The notes beneath the pieces were generated by a model, which was not told the DNA's origin, did no database searches, and saw only the letters and a program-made list of their open reading frames with translations. The position numbers and the translations under genes are program-made. From Fusibacter sp. A1 (GTDB lineage: Bacteria; Bacillota; Clostridia; Peptostreptococcales; Acidaminobacteraceae): a DNA stretch of 64,000 nucleotides. Below, one piece after another: positions 1 to 10,248 of the stretch (position 1 is the first letter of the stretch; each line of letters starts with the position of its first letter). The DNA lies in the NCBI RefSeq assembly GCF_004125825.1, contig NZ_QQWI01000005.1, positions 62,001-126,000 of the forward strand, in the 5' to 3' direction.

Positions 1-561
1 CTTTTACTTGCTGCGGTGCATGCGACCATGCTCGGCACGCTGATTATCGCCAAAGAAGAAAGGGACAAGACTGCTGACTTTTTATTTGTCAAACCAGTGA
101 AGCGGAGCCGTGTGATCCTGTTTAAGGTGGTTGCGGCAATGATAAACATTACTTTTTTAAACCTTGTGACATTTGTATTTTCGCTGATCTCGACCGCTCC
201 ATATACAAAAGGGGTTTCGATCACAAATTCCATTTTCTTTATCATCATCGGATTATATGTCTTGCAGATCATGTTCTTAGGAATAGGACTTTTCTTAGGT
301 GGAGTGGTCAAGCGGTCGAAGGTGGCGACCTCGATAGGCTCCGGGATCATCCTGTCCACCTTCCTTTTAAAGGTGATCATCGACTTGAAAAGAAATATCG
401 ACTATCTGGATTACTTCACCCCATTCAGGTATTTCAAGCCGAGTGATCTGATGTTCAAGCACAGCATAGATGGGCTGTTCGTCGTGATCGCACTGATTAG
501 TGCTGTAGTATCTGTGACATGCGCGTTTTACTTTTTTAAAAAGCGGGACTTGAGCAGCTGA
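1..561 (+). CDS. ABC-2 type transporter permease, C-terminal part
   Basis: The reading frame is open from the left edge, so the true start lies outside the window; a GTG at 16 is only an internal codon. About 187 codons remain. The visible part has the typical ABC-2 permease pattern: a cytoplasmic stretch with the family-like phrase AKEERDKTADFLFVKPVKR, then four hydrophobic membrane segments separated by short charged loops, ending in a basic FFKKRDLSS tail. It is probably the membrane half of an exporter whose ATPase is encoded upstream. A strong terminator follows directly, so it is not part of the redox genes downstream. The family is well supported; the substrate cannot be told from this fragment. 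Confidence 0.8.
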   Translation, partial: LLLAAVHATMLGTLIIAKEERDKTADFLFVKPVKRSRVILFKVVAAMINITFLNLVTFVFSLISTAPYTKGVSITNSIFFIIIGLYVLQIMFLGIGLFLGGVVKRSKVATSIGSGIILSTFLLKVIIDLKRNIDYLDYFTPFRYFKPSDLMFKHSIDGLFVVIALISAVVSVTCAFYFFKKRDLSS

Positions 562-601
562 TACTTGAAGGCTAGAAAGTGATACCTTCAAATTATGGAA
601 G

Positions 602-647
602 CCTCGTAACACATCGAGTTGAAATTCGATGTGTTATGAGGTTTTTT
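602..647 (+). terminator. Rho-independent terminator after the ABC permease
   Basis: A 16-bp stem (602-617 with 626-641, one G-T pair) and an 8-base loop are followed by six T. The T tract runs straight into the TTTTCAG repeats that lie upstream of the next gene. Confidence 0.9.
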
Positions 648-677
648 CAGCTTTTTTTCAGATTCCGGAGGTAAAAT
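644..677 (+). promoter_or_regulatory. TTTTCAG direct repeat and candidate -10 upstream of the flavocytochrome gene
   Basis: Two exact TTTTCAG heptamers at 644-650 and 655-661 are separated by 4 bp, giving an 11-bp period. OmpR/PhoB-family regulators typically bind direct repeats of this period. A TAAAAT candidate -10 lies at 672-677 with no good -35, so the repeats sit where the -35 should be, as expected for activator-dependent promoters. The same heptamer recurs upstream of the next gene. Binding by the OmpR-type regulator encoded at 3440 is an inference. Confidence 0.5.
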
Positions 678-702
678 ATTCATAAAACACGGAGGTGGGA
701 AT

Positions 703-2043
703 ATGAAAAAAACTGTCATCGCATTACTCTATCTTTTAAGCCCGTTTTTGCTGGTTTTCACAATCGGTCACAGCAGTCCTATAAAATACGCAAGCATAGG
801 GCGTGCACTTCCTATGGTTGTCGGTGTGGTGGGATATACGTGGTTGTTGTGGCAATTCGTGTTGAGTGCTAGACCGAAGTTTATTGAAAAGCATTTTGGT
901 CTGGATAAGATGTATCGATTGCACGGTGTAGTCGCCGTGGTCGCACTTTGCCTGGTGCTCGTGCATAAGACCGTCAACGAAAACCTATACGGGGAGACGA
1001 TTGTAACAAGCCTGGAATCTGTAGCGTTTACCCTATTTGCAGGTGTGAGCGCGATATCGATGATGTTCATGTGGACGAGCGTGTTTTCAAAATTTGAGAT
1101 ACTCCAAAAGGTGATAAAAGGGGTATCGAGTATCAAGGCCTTTGCTTATGAGCGATTGAAGCTTATTCATAACCTAACCATAGTAGGCATGGTGTTCATG
1201 CAAATCCATGTTCTGATGTCGAGTTCTGCAAGTTCATCAAGGCTGATCTTTGACTTATACATGTTGTATTTTTTCATTGCGGTGGGGTCATACCTTTATC
1301 ATAAGTGCATCAAACCATGGTTACTTGAAAAGAGATTGTATGAGATTTCAGACCTAAAGAAAGAGTCGGAAGACATACTGACGATCGTCATCCGACCAAA
1401 ATCCGGCAGTAGTATGGAGTATCAGCCTGGCCAGTTCGGTTACTTTACGTTGATGTCCGATCGAATGCCTCTTGAGGAACATCCTTTTTCGATTTCATCG
1501 TCCCCTTCGGATGGAAGTGAGCTGTCGATCACAGTCAAGGAGCTCGGGGATTTTACGAGGTCGACAAGCAACCTGAAAATCGGAGATCGCGTCAAGGTGG
1601 AAGGACCTTATGGAAAATTCAGCTATCTACGATACAAAAACGAGGCTTCGAGCATCTTTATCGCAGGTGGCATAGGGATCACTCCGGTACTCGGCATGAT
1701 CGATCAGATCAGTTGCACGAACAGGATGAGACCGGTGCTTCTGATCTGGGCGGTAAGAAGCGGAAGCGACCTGATAAGATATGAGTGGTTAAAAAAACTA
1801 CAGACAGTAATGCCCAATTTTGTTTTCGTACCGGTTGTCTCTTCTGATAGAAACTGGACGGGAAGATCAGGAAGGCTTAACTATGATGTTGTCAAAAACA
1901 TACTGGCTGAAGTCGATTTTATCGATGAGCGTACTGGGTATTATGTCTGCGCTTCACCGAATCTGACAGATAACGTGAGGCAATACCTAAAAAAACTGGG
2001 TACAAGTAAAAAACAGATTCATTATGAGAAGTTTACGGTATAA
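703..2043 (+). CDS. Ferric-reductase-like transmembrane flavocytochrome (NAD(P)H oxidoreductase)
   Basis: The 446-residue protein has an N-terminal ferric-reductase-like heme domain of about six membrane segments (residues 1-200) and a cytoplasmic ferredoxin-reductase-type module (205-446). Two histidine pairs, H74/H88 (HX13H) and H156/H169 (HX12H), fit two stacked b-type hemes. FAD binding is shown by HPFS at 260-263 and nucleotide binding by GGIGITP at 322-328 and a C-terminal CASPNL. The inferred role is to pass electrons from NAD(P)H across the membrane to an outside acceptor such as ferric iron, or to the exported cytochrome-b5-like protein encoded next. The start is set by GGAGGTGGG just before ATG 703. 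No other enzyme class fits; the acceptor is unknown. Confidence 0.85.
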   Translation: MKKTVIALLYLLSPFLLVFTIGHSSPIKYASIGRALPMVVGVVGYTWLLWQFVLSARPKFIEKHFGLDKMYRLHGVVAVVALCLVLVHKTVNENLYGETIVTSLESVAFTLFAGVSAISMMFMWTSVFSKFEILQKVIKGVSSIKAFAYERLKLIHNLTIVGMVFMQIHVLMSSSASSSRLIFDLYMLYFFIAVGSYLYHKCIKPWLLEKRLYEISDLKKESEDILTIVIRPKSGSSMEYQPGQFGYFTLMSDRMPLEEHPFSISSSPSDGSELSITVKELGDFTRSTSNLKIGDRVKVEGPYGKFSYLRYKNEASSIFIAGGIGITPVLGMIDQISCTNRMRPVLLIWAVRSGSDLIRYEWLKKLQTVMPNFVFVPVVSSDRNWTGRSGRLNYDVVKNILAEVDFIDERTGYYVCASPNLTDNVRQYLKKLGTSKKQIHYEKFTV

Positions 2044-2070
2044 ATAGAATATATGCGGTAATGATAATCT

Positions 2071-2127
2071 TTTTCAGTAATGCTTTCAGTTTCTTTTCAG
2101 ATTGACAGAATACACTAATACTATAAA
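2071..2127 (+). promoter_or_regulatory. TTTTCAG repeats and promoter region of the cytochrome-b5-like gene
   Basis: TTTTCAG at 2071-2077, CTTTCAG at 2083-2089 and TTTTCAG at 2094-2100 form a triple direct repeat with steps of 12 and 11 bp. TTGACA at 2102-2107 has no -10 at normal spacing. Possible -10 elements are TACACT (2111-2116), which keeps the same 10-bp gap from the last repeat as at the upstream gene, and TATAAA (2122-2127). Confidence 0.45.
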
Positions 2128-2156
2128 GAAGTGAATGTTAAGAAAGGTGGATGAAG

Positions 2157-3428
<1,272 letters not shown>

Positions 3429-3439
3429 AGGAGTATCCA

Positions 3440-4111
3440 ATGCTCATTCTACTAGCGGAAGACGATGTTAAGATAGCAAGGCTTCTAATCCATCTGTTCA
3501 AAAAGGACGGATATCAGATCGATCATGCCAAAGATGGCGAAGAGGCTATTTTATACGCACAGTCAAATCATTATGAGGTTGTGGTCTTAGATTGGATGAT
3601 GCCGAGAAAATCAGGAATAGATGTGCTGAAATCTCTCAGAAGCAGTGCTTATCAAGGTGGTATAATCATGCTCACTGCAAAAGATACGATCGATGATAAG
3701 ATCGAAGGACTAGAACTTGGTGCGGACGACTATTTGAGCAAACCTTTTGAATATCGTGAATTGCTTGCAAGGGTCAAGGCGCTAGGCAGGAGAAGTACAA
3801 AAAAACTTGCGAAAGACATTGTTAAAGTCCAACAGTTTGAACTCGACCGCATACACAAGACCGTGTCTGTCTTAGGTGAGGATTTGGGACTGACAAACCG
3901 TGAGTTTCAGTTGTTCAGTCTACTGCTTGAGAACAACCATCAGGTGGTGACAAGAGAGCTTATCATCGACAGGATATGGGGCCTTGATCAAGAGGTCAGT
4001 CAGAATAATCTGGATGCTTTTATCAGACTTTTACGAAAGAAAATCGCAAAAGTGGTAGATGGTACGGTAATCGTCAATGTAAGAGGGATAGGATACAAAG
4101 TGGAGGTCTGA
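3440..4111 (+). CDS. Response regulator, OmpR/PhoB family
   Basis: The 223-residue protein has a receiver domain (1-118) with the acidic pair E7/D8, phospho-acceptor D51 in VVLDWMMP, T79 in MLTAKD and K101 in LSKPF. A winged-helix DNA-binding domain (about 128-223) has LTNREFQLF and the terminal VNVRGIGYKVE. It starts 11 bp after the poly-Asp gene with AAAGGAG in front, and the kinase gene begins one base after its stop, so the three are probably cotranscribed. Its likely targets are the TTTTCAG direct repeats upstream of 703 and 2157, since OmpR-family proteins bind such repeats; this is an inference from position and spacing. Confidence 0.93.
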   Translation: MLILLAEDDVKIARLLIHLFKKDGYQIDHAKDGEEAILYAQSNHYEVVVLDWMMPRKSGIDVLKSLRSSAYQGGIIMLTAKDTIDDKIEGLELGADDYLSKPFEYRELLARVKALGRRSTKKLAKDIVKVQQFELDRIHKTVSVLGEDLGLTNREFQLFSLLLENNHQVVTRELIIDRIWGLDQEVSQNNLDAFIRLLRKKIAKVVDGTVIVNVRGIGYKVEV

Positions 4112-4112
4112 C

Positions 4113-5645
4113 ATGTTTAGGAGACTACAGCTGAAAATGACGGTTTACTATACGCTCATTCTCATCGGAATCCTTGTGGCGACCAATCTAAGTGTCTATT
4201 TGCTGATGGTCAATTATAACAATTATCAGATCGCATCAGAAATCAAGTTTATGCTTGAAAGTATTGAAAGTTCCGAGTGGTTATACGAAACAGATACTGA
4301 TGCGGATGATTTGCCAGAGGCGGATGAAGCGAGTATCAGACCGATGTTCCTCTCAAGTGGCGATGAAACGAGTAATGATAAGGATGACGATGAGGATGAC
4401 GACGATGAAAAAGAGGATGACGACGGAAAATACGATGACGATCTAGACGTTCCTAAGCAAACCGACAGCGAGCCAGAAATCGAAACTTCAACGGCGATTG
4501 ATGAAACTCAGACATCGGGCGAGGATGAATCTGGACCCGAATCGATTGAGCAACTCATTCTTCCTAAAACGGAAGATCTGCTGATACCAAAGATCCTTGA
4601 TTCCTTTTCGTTTTACGCGATTTATGACAATCAGGATCATCTGGTGCGTCGAAAGTCCGACAACGAGGATGTCTTCAATCAGCTGGTGGATAAAAGCATG
4701 TTGATTAAAGAAGGGGACACACCAAGTGTTGCTGAGGTTCGATCGGAGCGCGAATTATATTACTTGATTGCCAAGATGCCGATTATCATCCAAAACCAAA
4801 GATTAGGACACTACGTCGTATTCAAGGATGTCACCCTAGTGTTCGAGACCTTAAGAAACCTGGTGAAAATACTCATCTATAGCTTTATCGCAGGTGTTAT
4901 CGTTTCGGTTGGTATAGGATACCTTATCGCTGGCAGAAGCCTTAAACCAATCATTCGGGCTTATGAGTCGAAGCAAGTGTTTTTAGCAAACGCGTCACAT
5001 GAACTTAAAACTCCGCTGAGCATCATCATGCTGTCGACAGAAACCCTAGAAGGTGAGGTTGATGAAAGCAAGACTTTTGAACGTGGAATCATCACCGGTA
5101 TAAAAGAAGAGACGATGAAGATGAACGAGCTTGTTAGAAACCTGCTGTTTTTAGCAAGAAGTGACAATCACACAATCGCTTCGGCAAAGGAGGAGCTTGA
5201 TCTATCGGTACTTCTATCAGGCGAGTCAGATAAGTTTAAACGCTTTGCTACGGCAAAAGCCATAGCGGTGGAAGAAATCATAACCCCTGGTATTAGATAT
5301 CACGGTGATAAGCGACTACTCGCCCAAGCATTTGGTATTCTCATTGATAACGCAATCAAATACACGAAAGAGCATGGCCAGGTCGTTATCAAAATTGAAA
5401 ATGTCCAAAGCGTTAAACATGTTAGCGCGAGGGTGACGATCAGTGATTCAGGTATCGGTATTCCAACTGATGAGCTTGCCAATATCTTTGATAGGTTCTA
5501 TCGACTGGATTCTTCAAGGTCGAAGGAGACAGGAGGACATGGTCTTGGTCTTTCAATCGCTAAGGAGATTATCGAGGATCATGGGGGTAGCATTCGTGTT
5601 AACAGTATTGAGAACATCGGTACTACCTTTATGGTCGATTTGTAA
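4113..5645 (+). CDS. Sensor histidine kinase with acidic extracellular loop
   Basis: The 510-residue protein has a first membrane segment (about 11-34), an extracellular domain (35-245), a second segment (about 248-270), a short linker and a HisKA/HATPase core. H296 lies in NASHELKTPLS; the N box (DNAIKY), G1 (DSGIGIP), F box (FDRFYRLD) and G2 (GGHGLGLSI) are all present. The sensor region has a dense acidic stretch at about residues 90-113, mostly Asp with some Glu, echoing the poly-Asp tail of the protein encoded two genes upstream. It partners with the regulator encoded at 3440. The acidic loop suggests sensing of a cation, metal or cationic compound by analogy with acidic sensor patches, but no ligand is shown by the sequence. 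Confidence 0.92.
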   Translation: MFRRLQLKMTVYYTLILIGILVATNLSVYLLMVNYNNYQIASEIKFMLESIESSEWLYETDTDADDLPEADEASIRPMFLSSGDETSNDKDDDEDDDDEKEDDDGKYDDDLDVPKQTDSEPEIETSTAIDETQTSGEDESGPESIEQLILPKTEDLLIPKILDSFSFYAIYDNQDHLVRRKSDNEDVFNQLVDKSMLIKEGDTPSVAEVRSERELYYLIAKMPIIIQNQRLGHYVVFKDVTLVFETLRNLVKILIYSFIAGVIVSVGIGYLIAGRSLKPIIRAYESKQVFLANASHELKTPLSIIMLSTETLEGEVDESKTFERGIITGIKEETMKMNELVRNLLFLARSDNHTIASAKEELDLSVLLSGESDKFKRFATAKAIAVEEIITPGIRYHGDKRLLAQAFGILIDNAIKYTKEHGQVVIKIENVQSVKHVSARVTISDSGIGIPTDELANIFDRFYRLDSSRSKETGGHGLGLSIAKEIIEDHGGSIRVNSIENIGTTFMVDL

Positions 5646-5664
5646 AATCACATACTCATTGAAT

Positions 5665-5698
5665 GCGGTCGCAGTTTAAGTTGAATGCGGCCGTTTTT
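5665..5698 (+). terminator. Terminator after the two-component system
   Basis: A stem of 7-8 bp (GGTCGCA at 5667-5673 with TGCGGCC at 5686-5692, one G-T pair) and a 12-base loop are followed by five T. Confidence 0.65.
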
Positions 5699-5718
5699 AT
5701 GTTCAAGTTAAGGGAAAA

Positions 5719-5812
5719 CGTTTATGTTCGTAAATTCATTCGAATTCATTGGAAAATATACGATGTAGTGTTAAAATACTATTTGAAACACTTTAATAAC
5801 GAACGATAAACG
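5719..5812 (+). promoter_or_regulatory. pflB promoter flanked by inverted CGTTTAT..TTCG / CGAAC..ATAAACG arms
   Basis: The candidate -35 TTGGAA (5749-5754), a 17-bp spacer and -10 TAAAAT (5772-5777) make a reasonable sigma-A promoter. CGTTTATGTTCG at 5719-5730 and CGAACGATAAACG at 5800-5812 are inverted copies differing by one inserted base, lying on either side of the promoter 70 bp apart. This arrangement would suit a looping repressor or regulator, which is an inference. No FNR-like TTGAT-N4-ATCAA site is seen. Confidence 0.45.
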
Positions 5813-5850
5813 ATGTGAATGTTACAATGTTCGCTTAATGGAGGTCTGAT

Positions 5851-8073
5851 ATGGAGCAGTGGAATGGTTTTGTAGAAGGTATATGGCAGGAAAGGATCAA
5901 TGTAAGAAGTTTTATCCAAAAAAACTATGCAAGCTACTTAGGTGACGAGTCATTCTTAGAGGGCATCAGCCATAAGACTGAAGCGGTTTGGAAAAAATGC
6001 GAACAACTGCTTAGGGAAGAACTTGAAAAAGGTGTCTTGGATATCGATGTGGAGAACATCTCGGGGATCGACAACTTTGAACCGGGATATATCGATAGGG
6101 ACAATGAAGTGATTGTTGGTCTGCAAACCGATGCTCCGCTAAAGCGGATGATCAACCCTTATGGTGGGGTAAGAATGGTGCAGACTGCCCTTGAAGCCTA
6201 CGGATTTGATCATAGTAAAAAGGTGGAGGAGATATTCGGCAAGTACAGAAAAACACATAATCAGGGAGTGTTTGACGCCTATTCTAAAGAAACGCTTCTT
6301 GCTAGAAAAACAGGACTTTTGACCGGTCTTCCCGACGCTTATGGAAGAGGACGCATTATCGGCGATTACCGTAGAATTGCTCTTTACGGGCTTGACAGGC
6401 TGATCGAGGAAAAAATCAAAGACCATGATAAGCTCAGCGGGGTCTTTAGCGAGGAACTGATTCGCTTAAAAGAAGAAGTTAAGGATCAGATACGCGCCCT
6501 TAAGGAGACAAAAAGCATGGCGCTTAAATACGGGATAGATCTCTCTCAACCCGCAAACAATGCCAAAGAGGCGGTTCAATTTGTCTACATGGGATACTTG
6601 GCAGCTATCAAAGAAAACAACGGTGCTGCGATGAGTCTAGGCCGCATCAGTTCGTTTTTAGACATCTATTTCGAAAGGGACCTGAAAAAAGGAGCGATCA
6701 CCGAATATGAAGTCCAGGAGCTGATCGATCAGCTGGTGATCAAACTGAGACTTGCAAGACATCTGAGGACGCCGGATTATAACGAACTTTTTGCAGGGGA
6801 TCCTACATGGGTGACAGAAGCGATCGGCGGAATGAGCATTCATGGAATCCCTCTTGTGACCAAGACCTCCTTTAGGTTTTTACATACGCTAACCAATCTA
6901 GGAGCTGCTCCAGAACCTAATATGACCGTGTTGTGGTCTGAGAACCTTCCGGAGAACTTTAAGAGCTACTGCGCGAAAATGTCGATCGAGACGGCTGCGA
7001 TCCAATACGAAAATGATGACATCATGCGCGGTGTCTACGGTGATGATTATGGAATAGCATGCTGCGTTTCAGCAATGGAGCTTGGCAAGCAGTATCAGTT
7101 TTTTGGAGCAAGGTGCAATTTGGCAAAATCGCTGCTTTACGCCATTAACGGTGGAGTGGATGAAATGACTGGGATCAAGGTGATCGAAGGCGTTAAAAAA
7201 CTCCATGCCGACAGGCTTGATTATGAAACGGTGAAAGATAATTTCTATAAGGTGATCGATGAGGTTGCAAAGCTCTATGTCAGCACGATGAACACCATTC
7301 ATTATATGCACGACAAATACGCATACGAAGCCGGTCAGATGGCGCTGCACGATACCGATGTAGATCCGATCATGGCATTTGGGGTCGCCGGCATGTCTGT
7401 GGTGGCAGACTCCTTAAGCGCCATAAAATACGCGGCTGTAAAGCCAGTGGTGGTCGACGGGGTCACGGTCGACTTTGAGATTGAAGGAGCGTTTCCTAAG
7501 TTTGGCAATGACGATGACAGAGTGGACGATATCGCAGTAGAGGTGCTTAAAGTATTCATAAGATCCCTTAGAAAGCATAAGGCGTATAAGAACGCAGAAC
7601 ACACACTTTCGGTGCTTACAATCACGTCGAATGTGGTGTATGGCAAAAAAACAGGTGCCACCCCAGATGGAAGAAAACAAGGTGATCCTTTTGCCCCTGG
7701 TGCGAATCCGATGCATGGAAGAGATGAGAATGGAGCGCTTGCCTCCCTCAATTCGGTGGCTAAACTTCCGTACAGAAACGTCTGTGAAGACGGTATCTCG
7801 AATACGTTCACAGTGGTGCCGGGTGCGCTTGGAAAAACTCTTGATGAAAGAAGGGTCAATCTTTACCGAATTATGGACGGTTACTTTGCCCAAGCGGCGC
7901 ATCATTTGAATGTGAACGTGTTCGATAAGGAAATGCTGATTGATGCGATCGATCATCCTGAGAAGTATCCGAACTTGACGATCAGGGTTTCAGGATATGC
8001 GGTCAACTTCAATAGACTATCCAGGGAGCAGCAACTTGATGTGATCAACAGAACGTTCCATAGGAGCGTATGA
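5851..8073 (+). CDS. pflB: Formate C-acetyltransferase (pyruvate formate-lyase)
   Basis: The 740-residue glycyl radical enzyme converts pyruvate and CoA to acetyl-CoA and formate without oxygen. The adjacent active-site cysteines are C404 and C405 in IACCVSAM, and the radical glycine is G715 in RVSGYAVNF. The length is close to the usual 740-760. The double cysteine and the overall sequence separate it from glycerol dehydratase and choline lyase relatives, which have a single cysteine at this place. AATGGAGGTCTGAT precedes ATG 5851. Its activating enzyme follows 18 bp downstream, forming a two-gene operon. Confidence 0.96.
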   Translation: MEQWNGFVEGIWQERINVRSFIQKNYASYLGDESFLEGISHKTEAVWKKCEQLLREELEKGVLDIDVENISGIDNFEPGYIDRDNEVIVGLQTDAPLKRMINPYGGVRMVQTALEAYGFDHSKKVEEIFGKYRKTHNQGVFDAYSKETLLARKTGLLTGLPDAYGRGRIIGDYRRIALYGLDRLIEEKIKDHDKLSGVFSEELIRLKEEVKDQIRALKETKSMALKYGIDLSQPANNAKEAVQFVYMGYLAAIKENNGAAMSLGRISSFLDIYFERDLKKGAITEYEVQELIDQLVIKLRLARHLRTPDYNELFAGDPTWVTEAIGGMSIHGIPLVTKTSFRFLHTLTNLGAAPEPNMTVLWSENLPENFKSYCAKMSIETAAIQYENDDIMRGVYGDDYGIACCVSAMELGKQYQFFGARCNLAKSLLYAINGGVDEMTGIKVIEGVKKLHADRLDYETVKDNFYKVIDEVAKLYVSTMNTIHYMHDKYAYEAGQMALHDTDVDPIMAFGVAGMSVVADSLSAIKYAAVKPVVVDGVTVDFEIEGAFPKFGNDDDRVDDIAVEVLKVFIRSLRKHKAYKNAEHTLSVLTITSNVVYGKKTGATPDGRKQGDPFAPGANPMHGRDENGALASLNSVAKLPYRNVCEDGISNTFTVVPGALGKTLDERRVNLYRIMDGYFAQAAHHLNVNVFDKEMLIDAIDHPEKYPNLTIRVSGYAVNFNRLSREQQLDVINRTFHRSV

Positions 8074-8091
8074 TAGGCAGGAGGGGACGCT

Positions 8092-8742
8092 GTGGGAAGA
8101 ATACACGCGATTGAGTCGATGGGGCTGCTTGATGGTCCTGGCATTAGGGTGGTCGTATTTTTTCAGGGGTGCGAGTTGAGATGTGACTACTGCCATAATC
8201 CGGATTCATGGAACATGGATGGCGGGACAGAATATTCCTATGAGGAACTGGTAAAAAAAGTGAAAAGGTATCAGCCGTATTTCAAACGTTCTGGCGGTGG
8301 TGTGACCTGTTCTGGAGGCGAGCCTCTTTTACAAGGGGAGTTCTTGTATGAATTTTTAAAATCCTGTAAAGAGGCCGGTATACACACAGCGATAGACACC
8401 GCCGGCTACAGTTATGACTCAAGATGGATCGCTAAAATCCTTGAACAGACCGATTTGGTGATTCTCGATATCAAGCATACCCATGAAGAGGGGTTTTGTG
8501 AACTGACAGGAGGCGCTTATCCGGTTCTCTTAAAGTTTATCGATTTGCTGAACGAGGGTGGGTCAAAAGTGTGGGTCAGGCACGTCGTAAGACCGGGTGT
8601 ATCCGATGCTTCAGAACATCTAAAAAGTGTGGAGCACCTTGCGTACAGGCTCAAGAATCTTGAAAGGATCGAGTGGCTGCCTTACCATACGATGGGACTT
8701 GAAAAGTATGAAAAGATGGGAAGAACCTATCTCAAAAAATAA
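8092..8742 (+). CDS. pflA: Pyruvate formate-lyase-activating enzyme (radical SAM)
   Basis: This 216-residue radical SAM enzyme makes the glycyl radical on PflB using S-adenosylmethionine and a [4Fe-4S] cluster. Cluster ligands are C27, C31 and C34 (CELRCDYC); the Gly-rich SAM motif is SGGEPLLQ. It is shorter than typical PflA proteins (about 240-250) because the C-terminus is compact. The start is GTG 8092 with AGGAGGGG at 8079-8086. It sits directly after its substrate enzyme and ends at a terminator shared with the convergent dap operon. Confidence 0.95.
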   Translation: MGRIHAIESMGLLDGPGIRVVVFFQGCELRCDYCHNPDSWNMDGGTEYSYEELVKKVKRYQPYFKRSGGGVTCSGGEPLLQGEFLYEFLKSCKEAGIHTAIDTAGYSYDSRWIAKILEQTDLVILDIKHTHEEGFCELTGGAYPVLLKFIDLLNEGGSKVWVRHVVRPGVSDASEHLKSVEHLAYRLKNLERIEWLPYHTMGLEKYEKMGRTYLKK

Positions 8743-8744
8743 AG

Positions 8745-8778
8745 ACAGCCGAAATCCATTAGGAGATCGGCTGTTTTT
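8745..8778 (+). terminator. Bidirectional terminator between pflA and dapH
   Basis: ACAGCCGA (8745-8752) pairs with TCGGCTGT (8767-8774), followed by a T run on the plus strand. Read on the minus strand, the same stem is followed by a T-rich stretch and follows the dapH stop at 8778 immediately. Confidence 0.85.
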
Positions 8779-9494
8779 CATATTTCTCTCAAGTCCTGTA
8801 AAAGTTTTGTCTTCTCCTGAGTCTTGGCGTCTTTCATTTTAATGACTTTTGCAGGCGAACCGGCCACCACGGCACCAGCTGGCACATCAGAAGTTACGAC
8901 AGCGCCTGCTGCCACAACAGAGCCTTCACCGATACGCACGCCTTCAAGGATAACCGCGTTAGCGCCTATCAGTACGTCGTTTTCGACAATCACCGGTGTC
9001 GCTGAAGGTGGTTCGAGAACTCCTGCAAGTACTGCGCCCGCACCGACGTGGACGTTTGTGCCTACAGTGGCCCGCGCGCCTAGCACGGCATTCATGTCAA
9101 TCATCGCACCTTCGCCTACTGATGCCCCTATATTGATTACCGCTCCCATCATGATTACTGCACCAGTACCGATATGGACTCTGTCTCTGATGATCGCGCC
9201 TGGTTCGATCCTTGCATTGATGGATTTAATGTCAAGTGTAGGAATCGCGGAGTTTCTGCGGTCGCCTTCGACATAGTAGTCTGTGATCATCGATGCGTTG
9301 TTGGCGATGAAAACTTTAATGTCATCGTATTCGCCGATAAGGAACCAGTAACTACCTTGTCCGAATATTTTTATCGATGGTGAAGTGATGGCGCTAAGGT
9401 CACCCTGAATATGAACTTTAACAGGCGTGGATTTCTTGGCATCCTTGATGAACTTGGCAATTTGGTATGGGTCTGTAAAATCATATTCTGGCAT
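8778..9494 (-). CDS. dapH: 2,3,4,5-tetrahydropyridine-2,6-dicarboxylate N-acetyltransferase
   Basis: The 238-residue enzyme acetylates tetrahydrodipicolinate with acetyl-CoA in the acetylase branch of diaminopimelate/lysine synthesis. An N-terminal DapH-type domain (1-85) is followed by a left-handed beta-helix of hexapeptide repeats (about 90-215; for example [17 protein letters not shown] and [21 protein letters not shown]). AAGGAGG lies just upstream of its ATG. It overlaps the end of dapB by 14 bp and is last in the minus-strand operon asd-dapA-dapB-dapH. The partner deacetylase is encoded divergently at 12413; the aminotransferase of the pathway is not in the window. Confidence 0.95.
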   Translation of the reverse strand: MPEYDFTDPYQIAKFIKDAKKSTPVKVHIQGDLSAITSPSIKIFGQGSYWFLIGEYDDIKVFIANNASMITDYYVEGDRRNSAIPTLDIKSINARIEPGAIIRDRVHIGTGAVIMMGAVINIGASVGEGAMIDMNAVLGARATVGTNVHVGAGAVLAGVLEPPSATPVIVENDVLIGANAVILEGVRIGEGSVVAAGAVVTSDVPAGAVVAGSPAKVIKMKDAKTQEKTKLLQDLREI

Positions 9495-10248
9495 TTTTGT
9501 CCTCCTTTATTAAGTCGTGCATCGTATAAAGTCCTGGTTCTTTGTTCATTAGGAAATGAGCCGCTCTTAGCGCGCCTCTGGCAAACACCGCCCGCGACTG
9601 CGCCTGGTGTTTGATGGTGATGTCCTCTTCGCATCCTGCGAAAATCACCTCGTGCTCACCGACAAGAGTTCCGCCTCTAACTGCGTGTATTCCCAGTTCG
9701 AGGGGGAGGCGTTTTGCTTGATTGCCATGTCGGCCATATGTGTTATGAAGTCTATGGTCAGTCGCCCTGTGAACGGCATCAGCCAGCATAAGCGCCGTGC
9801 CAGATGGTGCGTCTTCTTTTCTATTATGATGTTTTTCGATGATTTCCACATCGAAGCTGTCTGTCATAAGGGCTGCGTACTCCTCTAAAATACTCTCGAT
9901 CAGATTAATACCGTAGGACATGTTGGCAGATCTGAAAACCGGAATTTTCTTCGAGGCTTCATCGATCAGACGAATTGTCTGCTGTGAAAGTCCTGTCGTA
10001 CAGATGACCGCCGGTCGATTCATTTTCAGTGCGAATGCGATAAGCGCATCTACCATGCTATGGTGTGAGAAGTCGATGATGACATCGAATGTAGAGACCA
10101 CTAGGTCAAAGGACTGGTATACCGGGTAATCACATGCCGCATGCCGTAAATCGGTACCGACTGTGATCGTCGCTGCTTCGTCTTCTTTGACGAGGCCCTC
10201 AACGACCTTACCCATGGTTCCTGTGCAACCGTTTAAAAGGATGTTCAT
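9481..10248 (-). CDS. dapB: 4-hydroxy-tetrahydrodipicolinate reductase
   Basis: The 255-residue reductase makes tetrahydrodipicolinate from the DapA product with NAD(P)H. The nucleotide fold motif GCTGTMG is at residues 8-14 and the catalytic signature [15 protein letters not shown] is in the middle. Length and motifs match the family. A GGAGGTCTGA site inside the end of dapA precedes the ATG, and its start abuts the dapA stop, indicating translational coupling. Confidence 0.96.
   Translation of the reverse strand: MNILLNGCTGTMGKVVEGLVKEDEAATITVGTDLRHAACDYPVYQSFDLVVSTFDVIIDFSHHSMVDALIAFALKMNRPAVICTTGLSQQTIRLIDEASKKIPVFRSANMSYGINLIESILEEYAALMTDSFDVEIIEKHHNRKEDAPSGTALMLADAVHRATDHRLHNTYGRHGNQAKRLPLELGIHAVRGGTLVGEHEVIFAGCEEDITIKHQAQSRAVFARGALRAAHFLMNKEPGLYTMHDLIKEDKNARI

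Noticed and set aside
7335..7956. Long minus-strand open frames inside pflB
   Set aside because: They are antisense shadows of a highly conserved gene, with no start signals and no recognisable domains.
8824..9276. Plus-strand 150-codon frame inside dapH
   Set aside because: It is Thr/Pro/Ala-rich because of the hexapeptide repeats on the other strand; no ribosome site or known domain.
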